64,000 nucleotides of DNA from Ligustrum vulgare (GCA_963555705.1 OY743173.1:2769501-2833500), one strand, 5' to 3'. Counted from the stretch's first letter, positions 1 to 10,944 are shown. A program made the numbers and translations. Notes: generated by a model not told the origin, from the letters alone.

Positions 1-72
1 ATCATGATGCCCCCCAAATCCAGGTGGACCATCGAACAATTCATTAATAATTCTTCGGCTGCTGGGATCCAT
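1..72 (-). CDS. 5' end of an unidentified gene running off the left edge
   Basis: Reading leftwards from an ATG at 72-70 there are 24 open codons to the window edge, beginning MDPSSRRIINELFDGPP. The start is followed by Arg/Ser and acidic residues and then Gly/His-rich sequence. I do not recognise the family. Upstream (73-735) lies repeat-rich sequence that resembles a transposon end, so this may be the start of a transposase or nuclease of a DNA transposon, but that is inference from context only. No splice donor is visible in the short stretch available. The start codon is the first Met in the frame; there is too little sequence to test it further. Confidence 0.35.
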   Translation of the reverse strand, partial: MDPSSRRIINELFDGPPGFGGHHD

Positions 73-391
73 TCTTTTGTATGTGATGTGTGGAAAAATT
101 GAAATATAAAATGGAATATGTGTAAATTGTAATTGACTAATTGAGAGATGTAATGATAAATTGAGATATTGAAATATAAAATGTAATATTTGTAATATAG
201 AATTGTAGAAAATAGAATAAAAATGTTGGTAGAGTAGAAGTAGAGTAGAGAGGAAGAGAAGAGTGTAGATTTGTAGTATAGAATAAAAATTAGAGTAGAG
301 AATTGTAGTAGATGTAGTGCAGTGGAATTGTAGAAAAAAATTTATGTTAGTGTAGTATTTATAGGATAAAAAAATATAAAAATAAATATAT

Positions 392-479
392 ATTGTGACC
401 AGAACTGTCACAGTGACCGTTCTGGTCACGTCTGGTCACAAAATGTGACCTTCTGGTCACGGACCAGAACGGTCACAAT
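392..479. repeat. Palindromic cluster of GTGACC/GGTCAC motifs
   Basis: Seven copies of GTGACC or its complement GGTCAC lie within 88 bp, several extended to GTGACCAGAAC or GTTCTGGTCAC. The outermost ends, ATTGTGACC and GGTCACAAT, are an exact inverted pair, so the whole block can fold on itself. Dense short inverted motifs like this are typical of transposase-binding subterminal regions of DNA transposons. The related TTGTGACC motif recurs in the block at 2926-4094. Confidence 0.6.
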
Positions 480-579
480 TTTTAAAAAAATTTATTTATT
501 TTTTTTATTATTATTTTTTTTAGATGAGTGAGCTGTGAGTGAGTGATTTAAATTTTTTTTTTTGTTTTTAACGTGAAAA

Positions 580-735
580 ACGACGTTTTTTTTTCACGAG
601 ACGGCGTTTGCACGAGCTTGTAGTTCAACTAGGTCGTTTGGCTCGTGGGCGAGCTCGCCAGTTTGACGAGCCAAGCCGCCCTCGGCTAGTGTTTTCGCGA
701 GCTGACGAGCGGCTCGGCCCGTTTTCCACCTCTAG
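580..735 (-). mobile_element. Possible hAT-like transposon terminus
   Basis: The stretch is locally GC-rich with repeated GAGC/GCTC words. Read on the minus strand from 735 it begins CTAGAGGTGGAAAACGGGCC, which resembles the generic plant hAT-type start (AGGGGTGGCAAACGGGCC-like). Together with the minus-strand ATG at 72 it could be the 5' end of an element that extends left of the window. Neither a target duplication nor the other terminus can be seen, so the call is weak. Confidence 0.3.
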
Positions 736-2400
736 GAGGCAGTAACGTTTTGGGCTGTGAATTGGAATTTACAGGTAATGAAGGTTTTGTGCTAAAAGAT
801 GGAAATCTGGTGTTGTCATGGTGGTGGTTCAGAATTGGTTCTGGTTGAAAATAAGGCAGTGTGCGTATTGCAGATGGGAGAGTGACTACCTTGCTCACGT
901 TTTGATTCTGGCTGTGTGGTTGAATGATGCAAGTGAATGGAAAAATATATCATTTTGGTTGTGTATTAATTTTGGCAGATTTTGAATTGGACGGATTGAG
1001 GGGATTTTGTGAGGAGGAAATAGCTGGTCGAGGGAGTGATTATGGAGTAGAAATGACTTGTGATTGGGTTTTTAAAATGGCCAAGAAGAAAATGATTTGG
1101 CTTGAATTAGGCTGAGATCAAGAATTTTGGGATAATTGGATAAAATCTTGCTTTGTTTAGCTTTCAATTTTTGGTAACTTTGGGCAGGTTCAGAGGTTCT
1201 GGTTTAAGCAAACTGAGGGAATTTGTAAGAGGATTAAGGTTAATTGTGAAGTTGGAGTGGATTGTGGATAGTGTAGTGTGAGAATGAGGATGGAAAAGAC
1301 TACCTTGTGCTGAAAGTCTGTGGCTCGTTGGAGGATGATATGATGGAGTCATAATATGTATTGCTTGTTTGTTGTCAGATTGATAGGTAAGGAAAATGAT
1401 TATTGATGGAAATTGGGAAAGGATTTTGGAGTTGAAAATGGAAAATATACATCGAGTTAAATTCAAAATTGACAAATGTTTGATTGGTGATTTAGTGAGG
1501 GAGGACTTTAAAATAATTTGTGGTCTTGGAATATTTTAATAAAATTTGGAACTTAATTACGATGAAAATTAATTAAATTTCATTTATAATTTGGCTAGAC
1601 GAATACTCTTTTAATTTAAATTGGAAAAAGTCGTAGCGACACGTATTTAAAGACGAATACTCTTTTATTTTGTTTGAAATTTTGTAGAATACTACTTAAA
1701 CCATTTTTAATTAATTTGCTTACAGAATACTACTAGCTCAAACTCAAATTTTTCTTTCACAATACACTGAAAATATGGTTTACACGCAAAACACAAATGT
1801 GAGCATTAAGAGTCAATATTAACACAGCTTGGTCAGATCTGGGGTTTGAGGAAGCTTTGGTTCTATTAAAATCCAGAAAATGCAAGTTCTTTCAAAACCA
1901 CCAGAATCCATTTATTAAGGCATTTTTTGAAATATAAAAAATATTTAGGCTTAGTTCCAAGTTAGGATAATTCTAAAAAAAAAAAAAAAACTTTATTTTA
2001 AGTTTAGTTTCAATTTAGGATAATTCTAAGAAAAAAAAAATCTCAAAACGCGTTTTCCGTGTTTTGAACATTTTTAGTTGAAATACACATAAAACGCTCA
2101 AAACGAGATTTTGGACGTTTTGTGTACAAATTTTTTTTTTGTTTTCCAAAAAGGGTTTTCGAAAAGGGTAAAGAGAACGCGTTTTTAGTATTTTCGAAAA
2201 TAAAAACAGAAAACGATATCAAAACAGCAAAGAGAACATGACCTAAGATTTGTAAGTAATTTATACTAAAATGAAGTTATAAGTTCCTTTTATATATTAT
2301 AATAATAATATTGTTAAAATAAAATAATTCACTGCCCAACACCAGAAACACCCCATTCGAAATCAACCCTGAATCAATTTTGACTTTTACAGTAGACCCA
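736..2400. other. Gene-free, repeat-like sequence; nothing coding supported
   Basis: I find no convincing exon here. The short open frames have no recognisable domain and poor coding character. At about 1946-2040 there is a short tandem duplication built on TAGGATAATTCTAA followed by poly-A. At 2040-2250 there is sequence rich in AAAACGCGTTTT-type words ending in a CAAAGAGAACATGACC motif. Both look like the remains of non-autonomous DNA elements. Confidence 0.4.
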
Positions 2401-2479
2401 CGAAGAAGCAAATGACAACATAAACAAAGAAGAAACATTGTTGCACCTGGAGACAAGCTCTATGTGCAGCGACAGGAGG

Positions 2480-2911
2480 CGAGCGGCTGTTGGTTATTTA
2501 AAGTTGAGGTTTGTTTTTTATGGTGGATTTGTGTGTGATGTGGGTGGTAATGCATGTGCGGTGATATGGTGGTTTGCTTAGGCGGTGATGGCAGCTTGTG
2601 GTACATTTTTGTATTGTTTTTATCCGATAAATTGTGTTGGCAGTGGAGGTAGCGCCGTCGTTATGTTGGTGGATGTGATGGGTGGAGCAGAGGAGGGCGG
2701 TGGTGATTTAGTGCTTTTGGAGGAGGAGACGGTGGTGGTAACATGGTGTCTGGTGTTGTGGTGCTGCGATTGTGGCGTTGTAAGTGGTGGCGTTGTAATG
2801 TGCAGTGGTGTTGTGTTGTGTTGATGGTTGTGCAGTGATGAGGTGGTGGGGTAGCGATGTCGGAGGCGACAGTAGTTCTGGTTCATTTTGAGGCGAAGTT
2901 TGGGATGGCAT
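2480..2911. repeat. GT-rich low-complexity tract
   Basis: The tract is dominated by GTGGTG, GGTGGT and TTGTGG words, so open frames on both strands encode only Val/Gly/Cys-rich or His/Thr/Pro-rich low-complexity peptides. Nothing supports a real protein. It abuts the CACTA-like subterminal block on its right and could be internal sequence of that element. Confidence 0.45.
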
Positions 2912-2925
2912 GGGATTGATATTGA

Positions 2926-4094
2926 TTGTGACCTATTTGTGTCTGTAAATAATATGCGGTCTAAAAAATTTGAGTTTTGTGATAAAATTTTAATTGTGAC
3001 TCACAATTTTTTAAGTTGTGATTAATTAATTAGTAAATTATGACTTAAAAAATAAGTGTTAACTAATTATTTTATAATTTGTGACTAAAAAAGAATGTGC
3101 GATTTATAATATTCATGATTTTTTACCAAGGCTTCGTTTGGCAGCCCATATAAAAGGAATTTGATTTATAATATGTGTTATTTGGGTTTTCTAAGTTAGA
3201 AGTGTGGTTGAAAATTAGAGAGAAAATATGTGTGGTTAAAAATTAGTTTGGAAAATTGTACCCATTAAAATTTGAATTTACAAGTTTTACCGAACACAGC
3301 CCTAGAAATAAGTCGTGACTTATAACATTTATGATTTGTGATCAAGTAATAAATTGTGATCAATTAATTTTATAAAAATGTGATCGAAAAGTAAGTCGTG
3401 ATCAATAAATTTATATTTTGTGACATAAAAATAAGTCCTAGCAAAATAATTATATAAATTGTGACCCATAAATATGTAACATTTATAATATATGACCAAT
3501 TAATTAGCAAAACGTGTCAAAAAAAAAGTCGTAACTGATTATTTTTATAATTTATGACCAATAAAGAGGATGTGACTTATATTATTTGTGATATGTGACT
3601 GAAGAATAAGTCGTGATCAAAATGATTCTATAATATGTGATCGAAAAATAAGTAACATTTATGTTTTGTAACCAAGTAATAAATTGTGATTGGTTAACTT
3701 TGCAAATTGTGATAAAAATTTATTTGGAACTTGTAAATTTTTAATATGTGACCCAAAAATAAGTCGTGACTAAATAATTCTATAATATGTGACTAAAAAA
3801 TAAGTCATGACCATATAATTTTACAATATGTGATCGAGAAATAAGTAACATTTATGATTTGTGACCAAATAGTAAATTGTGACCAGTTAACTTAATAAAT
3901 TGCGATTGAAGAAAAGTCATGACAATAAATTTGTAATATGTGATCGAAAAATAGATCGTGACCAAATAATTCTAATATTTGATCAATAAATAAGTCGTGA
4001 TCAATTAAATTTTTGATAAAAAGTGTCCTTTAAATTTTGATTTGTGACTGTGATCATAATTTGTTAGTTATTGTGACCTAATTCTATAGTAGTG
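2926..4094. mobile_element. CACTA-like transposon end with dense subterminal repeats
   Basis: About three dozen degenerate copies of a TGTGAC/TGTGATC-type word, often inside TTGTGACCAAATAA or AAGTCGTGATC contexts, fill this 1.2-kb block. It ends on the right at 4094 in TATAGTAGTG, the complement of a CACTACTATA start, as expected for a CACTA (En/Spm-type) terminus. Subterminal arrays of short transposase-binding repeats are a hallmark of that superfamily. I cannot find the matching left CACTA terminus in the window, so the element is partial, rearranged or extends beyond the left edge. An unrelated MITE (3129-3303) splits the array. No transposase coding sequence is visible. Confidence 0.55.
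3129..3303. mobile_element. MITE, family A (GTTTGG type), nested in the CACTA-like array
   Basis: The TGTGAC-type repeats stop at about 3128 and resume at about 3304. The insert starts GGCTTCGTTTGGCA and ends CCGAACACAGCC, giving imperfect inverted ends. Inside it carries the family-A signature, a GTGTGGTTAAAAATT word repeated on either side of an AGAGAGAAAATATGTG word. Other family-A copies lie at 12219-12391, 20047-20213, 20722-20895, 40112-40283, 49517-49681 and 55678-55795. Confidence 0.6.
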
Positions 4095-4197
4095 AGATAT
4101 AAGTACCTTTAATTAATAAAGTATTTTTATTATTTATTTTAAATAAAAAATATAATTAAAACCCCGAATTTAGAACTTTTAAACATTTTTCTTTAAG

Positions 4198-4750
4198 AGC
4201 TGGTTTGGTCCAGGTAAAATTTTTACAACAATTTTTTAAAATCAATCCTGACCATTCATACCAGTCAAGGCTACAATTGTTGACTTTTCAAATCAATCTA
4301 AACCACATATCCATCAAAAAACAAAAAAAATACTACAAAAATCAAAACTTTTCCACACACCAAACAAGCTCTAATTTTGAAATTTGCATTTCAAATCCCT
4401 CATTCTTGTATCATCCCCTAAATTCTAAGGAAAGTTAAGTCCCTGTTTGGTAGGGATTGAAATCAGTTTTTTAGCAAGTTTCGGTAAAAATTGATGAAAT
4501 ATATGATTGTAAAGTTGTGGACTCTATAAATGTGTGGTTAAAATTATTTTATTTTATTGACTTAGAGGTTGTTTTGTAAAAGAAAAAATATCATCACAAT
4601 TTTTCAAACTCAATCTCAACCATAATCATTCATTCTTAGTCAAGCTCACAGTTTTTGATTTTTCAAACCTTTTTCAATCACACATTCATCAAAAAACTAA
4701 AAAAAATCATAAAAACTAAATTTTTTCACATTATCAAACATGTTCTTTAG
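4198..4750. mobile_element. Cluster of family-B MITEs
   Basis: At least two related non-autonomous elements lie side by side, about 4200-4375 and 4565-4748, with a third diverged piece between them starting CCCTGTTTGGTAGGG. Each runs from a GGTTTGGT/TTGTTTTGT-like end through CTCAATCTCAACCA, a GACTTTTCAAA word and CACACATTCATCAAAAAAC to a CAAACA end. The same layout recurs at 14871-15038 and 21276-21436, which defines the family within this window. Confidence 0.55.
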
Positions 4751-5280
4751 ATAGGATTAAAATATGATTTTAATTGTTCTAAAACAAGGGCTCAACCAAA
4801 AGAAGGGAAAAAATAATAAAAAAGGGGGTTTGAGTTAAAAAGACTTGTCAAAGCATAACTTTAGTAAAATAGATCTCCATCTACTATATTTTGGTAAATA
4901 GATTTTCTCCATAAATAAAAAAGAAAAGAAGTTAGACATTGTCAATAATACCCATGTTTGCCAAATCACCTTGAAACCTAGTATACAACCAAACATGTCC
5001 TAATTATTAAACCCAACAATTCATTTCTCGTTTTCTTCTCTGGATAGTTCATGCTCTCACATTTATCTTCTTCTCCATTTGTTTTCTTCTACATAAAAGC
5101 CTAACAATCATATTATTATTTGTCATTCTCTTTTACCCATTAAAGCTTGAGTGGTGTGTAAAAATGGTTAAATAATCCACATTTTGGATTTACAATTGGA
5201 GAAGAAAAAAGGTACACATTAAAATCATTTCCTATAATTTTTTTGCTACATTTTTGGTTCTGGTGCATTATACAGTGCCG

Positions 5281-5510
5281 ATTTATATATTTGTTTACGA
5301 ATTTGCCATAACGTCATGCATACCGTTATCTGTGATGTATAACGGCACTCATGCCGTTATCTTTTTTTTTCCACTGTCAGTATGTATTTAACATCCAGGG
5401 TTTACAAAATTGTTGCTGATATATGCATTTGTTTAAAAATTTGTCATAACGTCATATTTGCCGTTATCTTTGATCTATAACGGCATGCATGTCGTTATTT
5501 AATTTTTGAC
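5281..5510. repeat. Two diverged copies of a ~148-bp palindrome unit
   Basis: The CATAACGTCAT word at about 5307 recurs at 5455, a spacing of 148 bp. Each copy carries a palindromic pair: ATAACGGCACTCATGCCGTTAT in the first (quoted in part, about 5339-5361) and ATAACGGCATGCATGTCGTTAT-like sequence in the second (about 5480-5500). This is the leftmost and least regular part of the palindrome arrays. Confidence 0.65.
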
Positions 5511-5708
5511 TGACACCATATACCTAGCATTGATTGTGATAATTGGTTTTGAAAATATGACTAATTTAGTACTATTAGACATAGGTTAATAGTTAGCATT
5601 CTTCATGTATTGAGTGAAAATTTTATTTTTTGCATTTTGACATGTATAGTGTAGTACTATTATGATATAATAAATTGAAATCTATTTGTTTTATGTTGAA
5701 TTGCAGTG

Positions 5709-5885
5709 ATGGATGTGTTGGACAAGGTGTGGATATCAGTTTGTTATTTTGTTGAGTTTGTGGAGAAAGAATGCGGTGGGTGGACATGGAGGCATATAGG
5801 CAATGGTCCAGCAAATGTGACTCCTATTCTTGTACAAATCCTTTATCGGCTACATAGAGATGGATGCACTTTATGTAGTAATTGA
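5709..5885 (+). CDS. 58-codon open frame inside the palindrome element, unknown
   Basis: An ATG at 5709 opens 58 codons to a TGA at 5883-5885. The product would begin MDVLDKVWISVCYFVEF and contains four Cys and three Trp residues. The ATG is preceded by TTGCAG, which would be a good splice acceptor, so the frame could be a terminal exon whose upstream part is lost or unrecognised. It sits in the only non-repetitive stretch between the 148-bp and 374-bp arrays. I recognise no domain. It may be the remnant of the element's own gene or of a captured host exon, or chance. Confidence 0.25.
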   Translation: MDVLDKVWISVCYFVEFVEKECGGWTWRHIGNGPANVTPILVQILYRLHRDGCTLCSN

Positions 5886-5984
5886 ACATCCTTTTGATAA
5901 AATATGTAATTTGCATTTCAAGTTTTTAATACATTTTAGTATTGTTGAAACTGTGAATTTTACTGTTATGCATGTTGTAGTATA

Positions 5985-7070
5985 TAAATATCGTAACAGG
6001 TAGTTAACAGATCTTTTCTTCAAGTTTTGGTTATAATCTGCCAGCAGAACGGCATAGATACCGTTATCCAATCACTAAAACGGAAAACGTGTCGTTATGT
6101 TCATAAACCGGACTTGCAATCAGTTGCATCAGCACAGCATGTCTTATTTTTTTAGAAAATCAGTCTAACAAGTCTTTGTATCCATTTCTATGTCGTTCGG
6201 AAGAGTTTAGGTCAATAACGGCACAAAGCCGTTACGGGTACACTAAAGCGGCATACTGCCGTTATACTCATAATTTTATACTTGTCACTCATTTTGATCA
6301 GCACACCTCATCTCTACATGTAACAGGGAGATAAAATTTTTTTTAACGTTATAGCAGATAAATATCGTAACAGGTAGTTAACAGATCTTTTCTTCAAGTT
6401 TTGGTTATAACCTGTCAGCATAACGGCACAGATGCCGTTATCCAATCACTAAAACGGCAAACGTGCCGTTATGTTCATAAACCGGACTTGCAGTCATTTG
6501 CATCAGCACAGAATGTCTTAATTTTTTAGAAAATCAGTCTAACAAGTCTGTGTATCCATTTCTATGTCGTTCGGAAGAGTTTAGGCCAATAACGGTACAA
6601 AAGCCGTTACGGGTACACTAAAGCGGCATACTGCCGTTATACTCATAATTTTATACTTGTCACTCATTTTGATCAGCACACCTCATCTCTACATGTAACA
6701 GGGAGATAAATTTTTTTTAACGTTGTAGCAGATAAATATCGTAACAGGTAGTTAACAGATCTTTTCTTCAAGTTTTGGTTATAATCTGTCAGCATAACGG
6801 CACAGATGCCGTTATCCAATCACTAAAACGGCAAACGTGCCGTTATGTTCATAAACCGGACTTGCAGTCATTTGCATCAGCACAGAATGTCTTAATTTTT
6901 TTAGAAAATCAGTCTAACAAGTCTGTGTATCCATTTCTATGTCGTTCGGAAGAGTTTAGGCCAATAACGGCACAAAAGCCGTTACGGGTACAATAAAGCG
7001 GCATACTTCCGTTATGGCCATAACCGGACTTGTCATCCATTTGTATCAGTACGAAAAGTGTTATTTTTTA
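5985..7070. repeat. Tandem array, 374-bp unit, about 2.9 copies
   Basis: The TCGTAACAGGTAGTTAACAG word occurs at 5991, 6365 and 6739, an exact 374-bp period. The three copies are very similar, with small differences such as ATACCGTTAT in copy 1 where copies 2 and 3 have ATGCCGTTAT. Each unit contains at least three palindromic sites (AACGGCACAGATGCCGTT, AACGGCAAACGTGCCGTT and a GCGGCATACTGCCGTTAT site). The third copy decays after about 7030. High identity implies recent duplication or homogenisation. Confidence 0.85.
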
Positions 7071-7372
7071 TAATATGACTCTAACAAGCCCGTGTATTCA
7101 TTTCCATGTCATTCTGAATAGTTTATACCCATAACGGCAGAAATGTCGTTATGGGAACAATAGAGCGGCGCACGTGTCGTTATAATCATACCTTACTAAT
7201 TTAATGCTTTAATCGATCCCCATATATGTTAACATTCGAAAACAGACAAAATTAAAGTATTAGTTGTTATAATGACACTAATGATGCTTCGTTTTTAAGA
7301 TTTCATAATAAAATAAATCAAGTAACTTAAAGGATGCATGTTGTGTTTATGATGAATTAGATACAATAGACT

Positions 7373-9330
7373 AGTTACCTTTCTACTCGAGCATTCTTCT
7401 ACTCCGACATCCAAAAATCACATCCATATGTCCAAAAGTTCGTAAATGTTGTAACTACACAAGTAAAAACTCATTCGGTTGCATTTAAAGTCATTACGGC
7501 AACCCTGCCGTTACGGCAGAACTAGAACGGCAAGCATGCCGCTATCCTTTCTTCTTGAACATTCTTCTACTCCGACATCCAAAAATCATATCCATATGTC
7601 CAAAATTACGTAAATGTCGTAACTACACAAGTAAAAACCCATTCGGTTGCATTTAAAGTCATTACAGCAACCTTTCTATTACGGCAGAACTAGAACGGCA
7701 GGCATGCCGCTATCCTTTCTTCTTGAACATTCTTCTACTCCGACATCCAAAAATCACATCCATATGTCCAAAACTACGTAAATGTCGTAACTACACAAGT
7801 AAAAACCCATTCAGTTGCATTTAAAGTCATTACGACAACCCTGCCGTTACGGCAGAACTAGAACGGCAGGCATGCCGCTATCCTTTCTTCTTGAACATTC
7901 TTCTACTCCAACATTCAAAAATCACATCCATATGTCCAAAAGTACGTAAATGTCGTAACTACACAAGTAAAAACCCATTTGATTGCATTTAAAGTCATTA
8001 CGGCAACCCTACCGTTACGGTAGAACTAGAACGGCAGGCATGCCGCTATCCTTTCTTCTTGAACATTCTTCTATTCCGACATCCAAAAATCACATCCATA
8101 TGTCCAAAAGTACGTAAATGTCGTAACTACACAAGTAAAAACCCATTCGGTTGCATTTAAAGGCATAACGGCAACCCTGCCGTTACGGTAGAACTAGAAC
8201 GGCATGCATGCCGCTATCCTTTCTTCTTGAACATTCTTCTACTCCGACATCCAAAAATCACATCCATATGTCCAAAAGTACGTAAATATCGTAACTACAC
8301 AAGTAAAAACCCATTCGGTTGCATTTAAAGGCATAACGGCAACCCTGTCGTTACGGCAGAACTAGAACGGCATGCATACCGCTATCCTTTCTTCTTGAAC
8401 ATTCTTGTAATCCGACACTCGAAAACCACATCCAAACGTCTAGAATTACATAAATATCGTGACTCCATAACTTGAAACATGTTCGGCTTCATGTAAAGTA
8501 ATAACGTCAACCTTGTCTTTACGGCATAACTAGAACGGCATGCCTGCCGCTATCCTTTCTCCTTAAGCATTCTTCTAATCCTACACCCAAAAACCACATC
8601 CAAACGTCCAGAATTATATAAATATCGTGACTCCATAACTTGAAACCTGTCCGGCTACATGTAAAGTAATAACGACAACCTTGTCTTTACGGCATAACTA
8701 GAACGGCATGCCTGCCGCTATCGTTTCTACTTAAGCATTCTTCTAATCCTACATCCAAAAACCACATCCAAATGTTCAGAAGTACATAAATATCGTGACT
8801 ACATAACTTGAAACCTGTCCGGCTGCATGTAAAGGCATAACGGCAACCATGCCGTTATGACATAACTAGAACGGCATGCATGCTACTATCCTTTCTACTT
8901 CAGCATTCTTCTACTCCGACACCCGAAAACCACATCCAAATGTCCAGAAGTACATACATATCGTAAATACATAATTTGAAACCTGTCCGGTTGCATTTAA
9001 AGGCATAACGACATGCATGCCGTTACGACAGAACTAGAACGGCATGCGTGCCGCTATTCTTTCTACTTTAGCATTCTTCTAATAACCTGTATAAATAACA
9101 ACTTAAACTTAACGAAAATCTGATTAGCCATTCACATCTCAAAATCAAACCCATAAACAGTAACCTGTACGCTGAAAAGCACCTAAACACAAAAATCGAC
9201 TTTACAAAAACTTGTACAGTAACCTGTCCGGTTGAATTTAGAGGCATCACGGCATGCCTGCCGTTACGACATAACTAGAACGACAAGTATGCTGTTATCC
9301 TTTATACTTGGGCATTCATCTAATAACCTG
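7373..9330. repeat. Tandem array, 168-bp unit, at least 10 copies
   Basis: The GCTATCCTTTC word (with small variations) falls at 7541, 7709, 7877, 8045, 8213, 8381, 8549, 8717, 8885 and 9053: nine successive spacings of exactly 168 bp. Each unit also holds a CCGACATCCAAAAATCACAT-type segment, a GCATTTAAAG word, and two palindromes, ACGGCAACCCTGCCGT and AACGGCAGGCATGCCGC. Copies at the left are more alike than those after 8400, and the array fades into degenerate copies near 9240-9330. Stops in all frames rule out a coding repeat. Confidence 0.9.
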
Positions 9331-10079
9331 TAAATAAACAACCACTTAATAATTGAAAGTCAAATATGGTGTTATCCTTTCTACTTGTCCACTTGCATTT
9401 AAAGTCATAACGACATACATGTGGTCACGGTTTAACTAGAACCTGTTCACGAGCATGAACATAGAACCTCACAACAAAAAATATGGTAACAACTACAAGA
9501 ATCTGGATACAAAAGCATTTTTACAAAATTTGCATTTCTACATTACTAATAAATTAAGGATTACATATGCAACTGTACAAAATAAATCGATCTCAAAACA
9601 TGTTCTTCAGGTCAAAATGTTATGCTAAAATTCCAGATGTCATTTTTTCCCTCCACATCATCAAATGTTTCGGCTGAACAAGACTCAAGTCTAATCCTGC
9701 AAAAGAAAATTCGACGAACTTCACTGTAACAAATCAACATTCGGATCTGCAAAGCAATTGATAGGTATCAACAATGATAGTAAATTATTTTTATTATATG
9801 ATAAGAGATGATAATATGCGCCAACCGATGTAGCTTACATTAATTAGTCAATATGACTAGAGTACCATGATTTATGTGCAATACTAACCATTCTTTAAGA
9901 AATCACGATGAATAAAGAAGTAAATGAATATCATTGTGGCCATGAAGTTTTTATATGGAAGAAAATATATGGAGCAAAAAAGGAAAAATATAATTTAGGT
10001 TCGAAAGATAAAATGATTGACATACGGTTACCATTCATTCACCTAAGTATCTGTACGTTCACTTGGTTCAAAAAAATTC

Positions 10080-10094
10080 GGGGGCTCCGCCCCC
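10080..10094. other. Perfect GC hairpin
   Basis: GGGGGC and GCCCCC pair around a TCC loop, in sequence continuing CAAACCCCGGG. This GC island is abrupt in a strongly AT-rich setting. It lies inside the palindrome element, in its right part. A structural or transposon-related role is only a guess. Confidence 0.5.
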
Positions 10095-10944
10095 AAACCC
10101 CGGGACCTCCATATTTTCGCTTCCGCAATAAGTAATTCCAGCTCCATCACTGCATGAATGAGTGATTATAGCTAATGGAATCTTTGTTGGGCCATCACTT
10201 TAAAATATAACGGCATGCATGCCGTTACACAATTTTATATATTTTTTGAATATCACAAGTCTTAAAGTAACTAAAAATTGTGTATCTAACATTCTGAGTG
10301 TGTGAAAATAGATCAAGAACGCAATTGAAAGAGCTCTAACTCATAACGGCAACAGTGTCGTTATGGTATAACTGAAACGACATTGGTGCCGTTATGTGTT
10401 CAATAACAAAATTAACTTCAATAAACTCATTCTTTTAAGTCATTTAATCAAACACCATAAGAGCATTACTCATTTCATCCTACTTCACATATATATGAAT
10501 TTTCAATAATCTAAAGTTCAATCCAAGTTTCAATATATTCAACTATACATAGCTCATCTCCATCTATATCAAGAAATGAATAAAATCTTCACACAACAAG
10601 CAATATTGCCAAAATAATAATAATAATAAGAAATTACCATATTCTCGTTTTTACGTGTATTTAAGAAATGAATGAAAAATAAAAAAATACCTGAAAGAAT
10701 TTCGATTTCTCATCTTTTAGCATATTGAAGAATTTATTAATACCATCTTCAATAATTTATTTTGCAAAAGAGATATGAGTTAAGAGAGATGGAAGAAAGA
10801 AGGACAAAAAATCGTAGAAGAAAAAGAAAGAAGGAAAACTGTGAAGAAAAGTATGAAGGATATATATGTAATTTATGTTTTATTTAATTTTTTATTTTCA
10901 CATTTTTGGTCAAAGTCTATTTGTCAAAATATTATATAGAGGGA

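Larger units (their letters stand above)
4872..10944. mobile_element. Candidate 6-kb TIR element filled with AACGGCA/TGCCGTT palindromes
   Basis: The left end starts CTCCATCTACTATATTTTGG and continues GTAAATAGA. The complement of the right end starts CTCCCTCTATATAATATTTT and continues GACAAATAGA. These are imperfect inverted ends of about 30 bp. Every occurrence I found of the AACGGCA...TGCCGTT palindrome family (roughly 5290 to 10390) lies between them, in three tandem formats annotated separately. CTCC(C/A)TC starts resemble Tc1/mariner or Stowaway ends, but I see no TA target duplication and no transposase, so the superfamily is open. Interior flanks next to both ends are TC- or GA-rich. 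The right end is only about 210 bp from the callose synthase ATG. An alternative is two unrelated MITE ends flanking a satellite-like block. Confidence 0.45.

Noticed and set aside
2585..2911. Overlapping open frames on both strands in the GT-rich tract
   Set aside because: The products are low-complexity Val/Gly or His/Thr/Pro peptides caused by base composition.
6775..6996. Open frame of 73 codons inside the 374-bp repeat
   Set aside because: It lies entirely within the tandem repeat, is broken in the other copies and has no domain.
7373..9330. Regular repeat array read as a CRISPR-like locus
   Set aside because: The host is a plant, units are contiguous 168-bp tandem copies without distinct spacers, and no cas-like gene is present.
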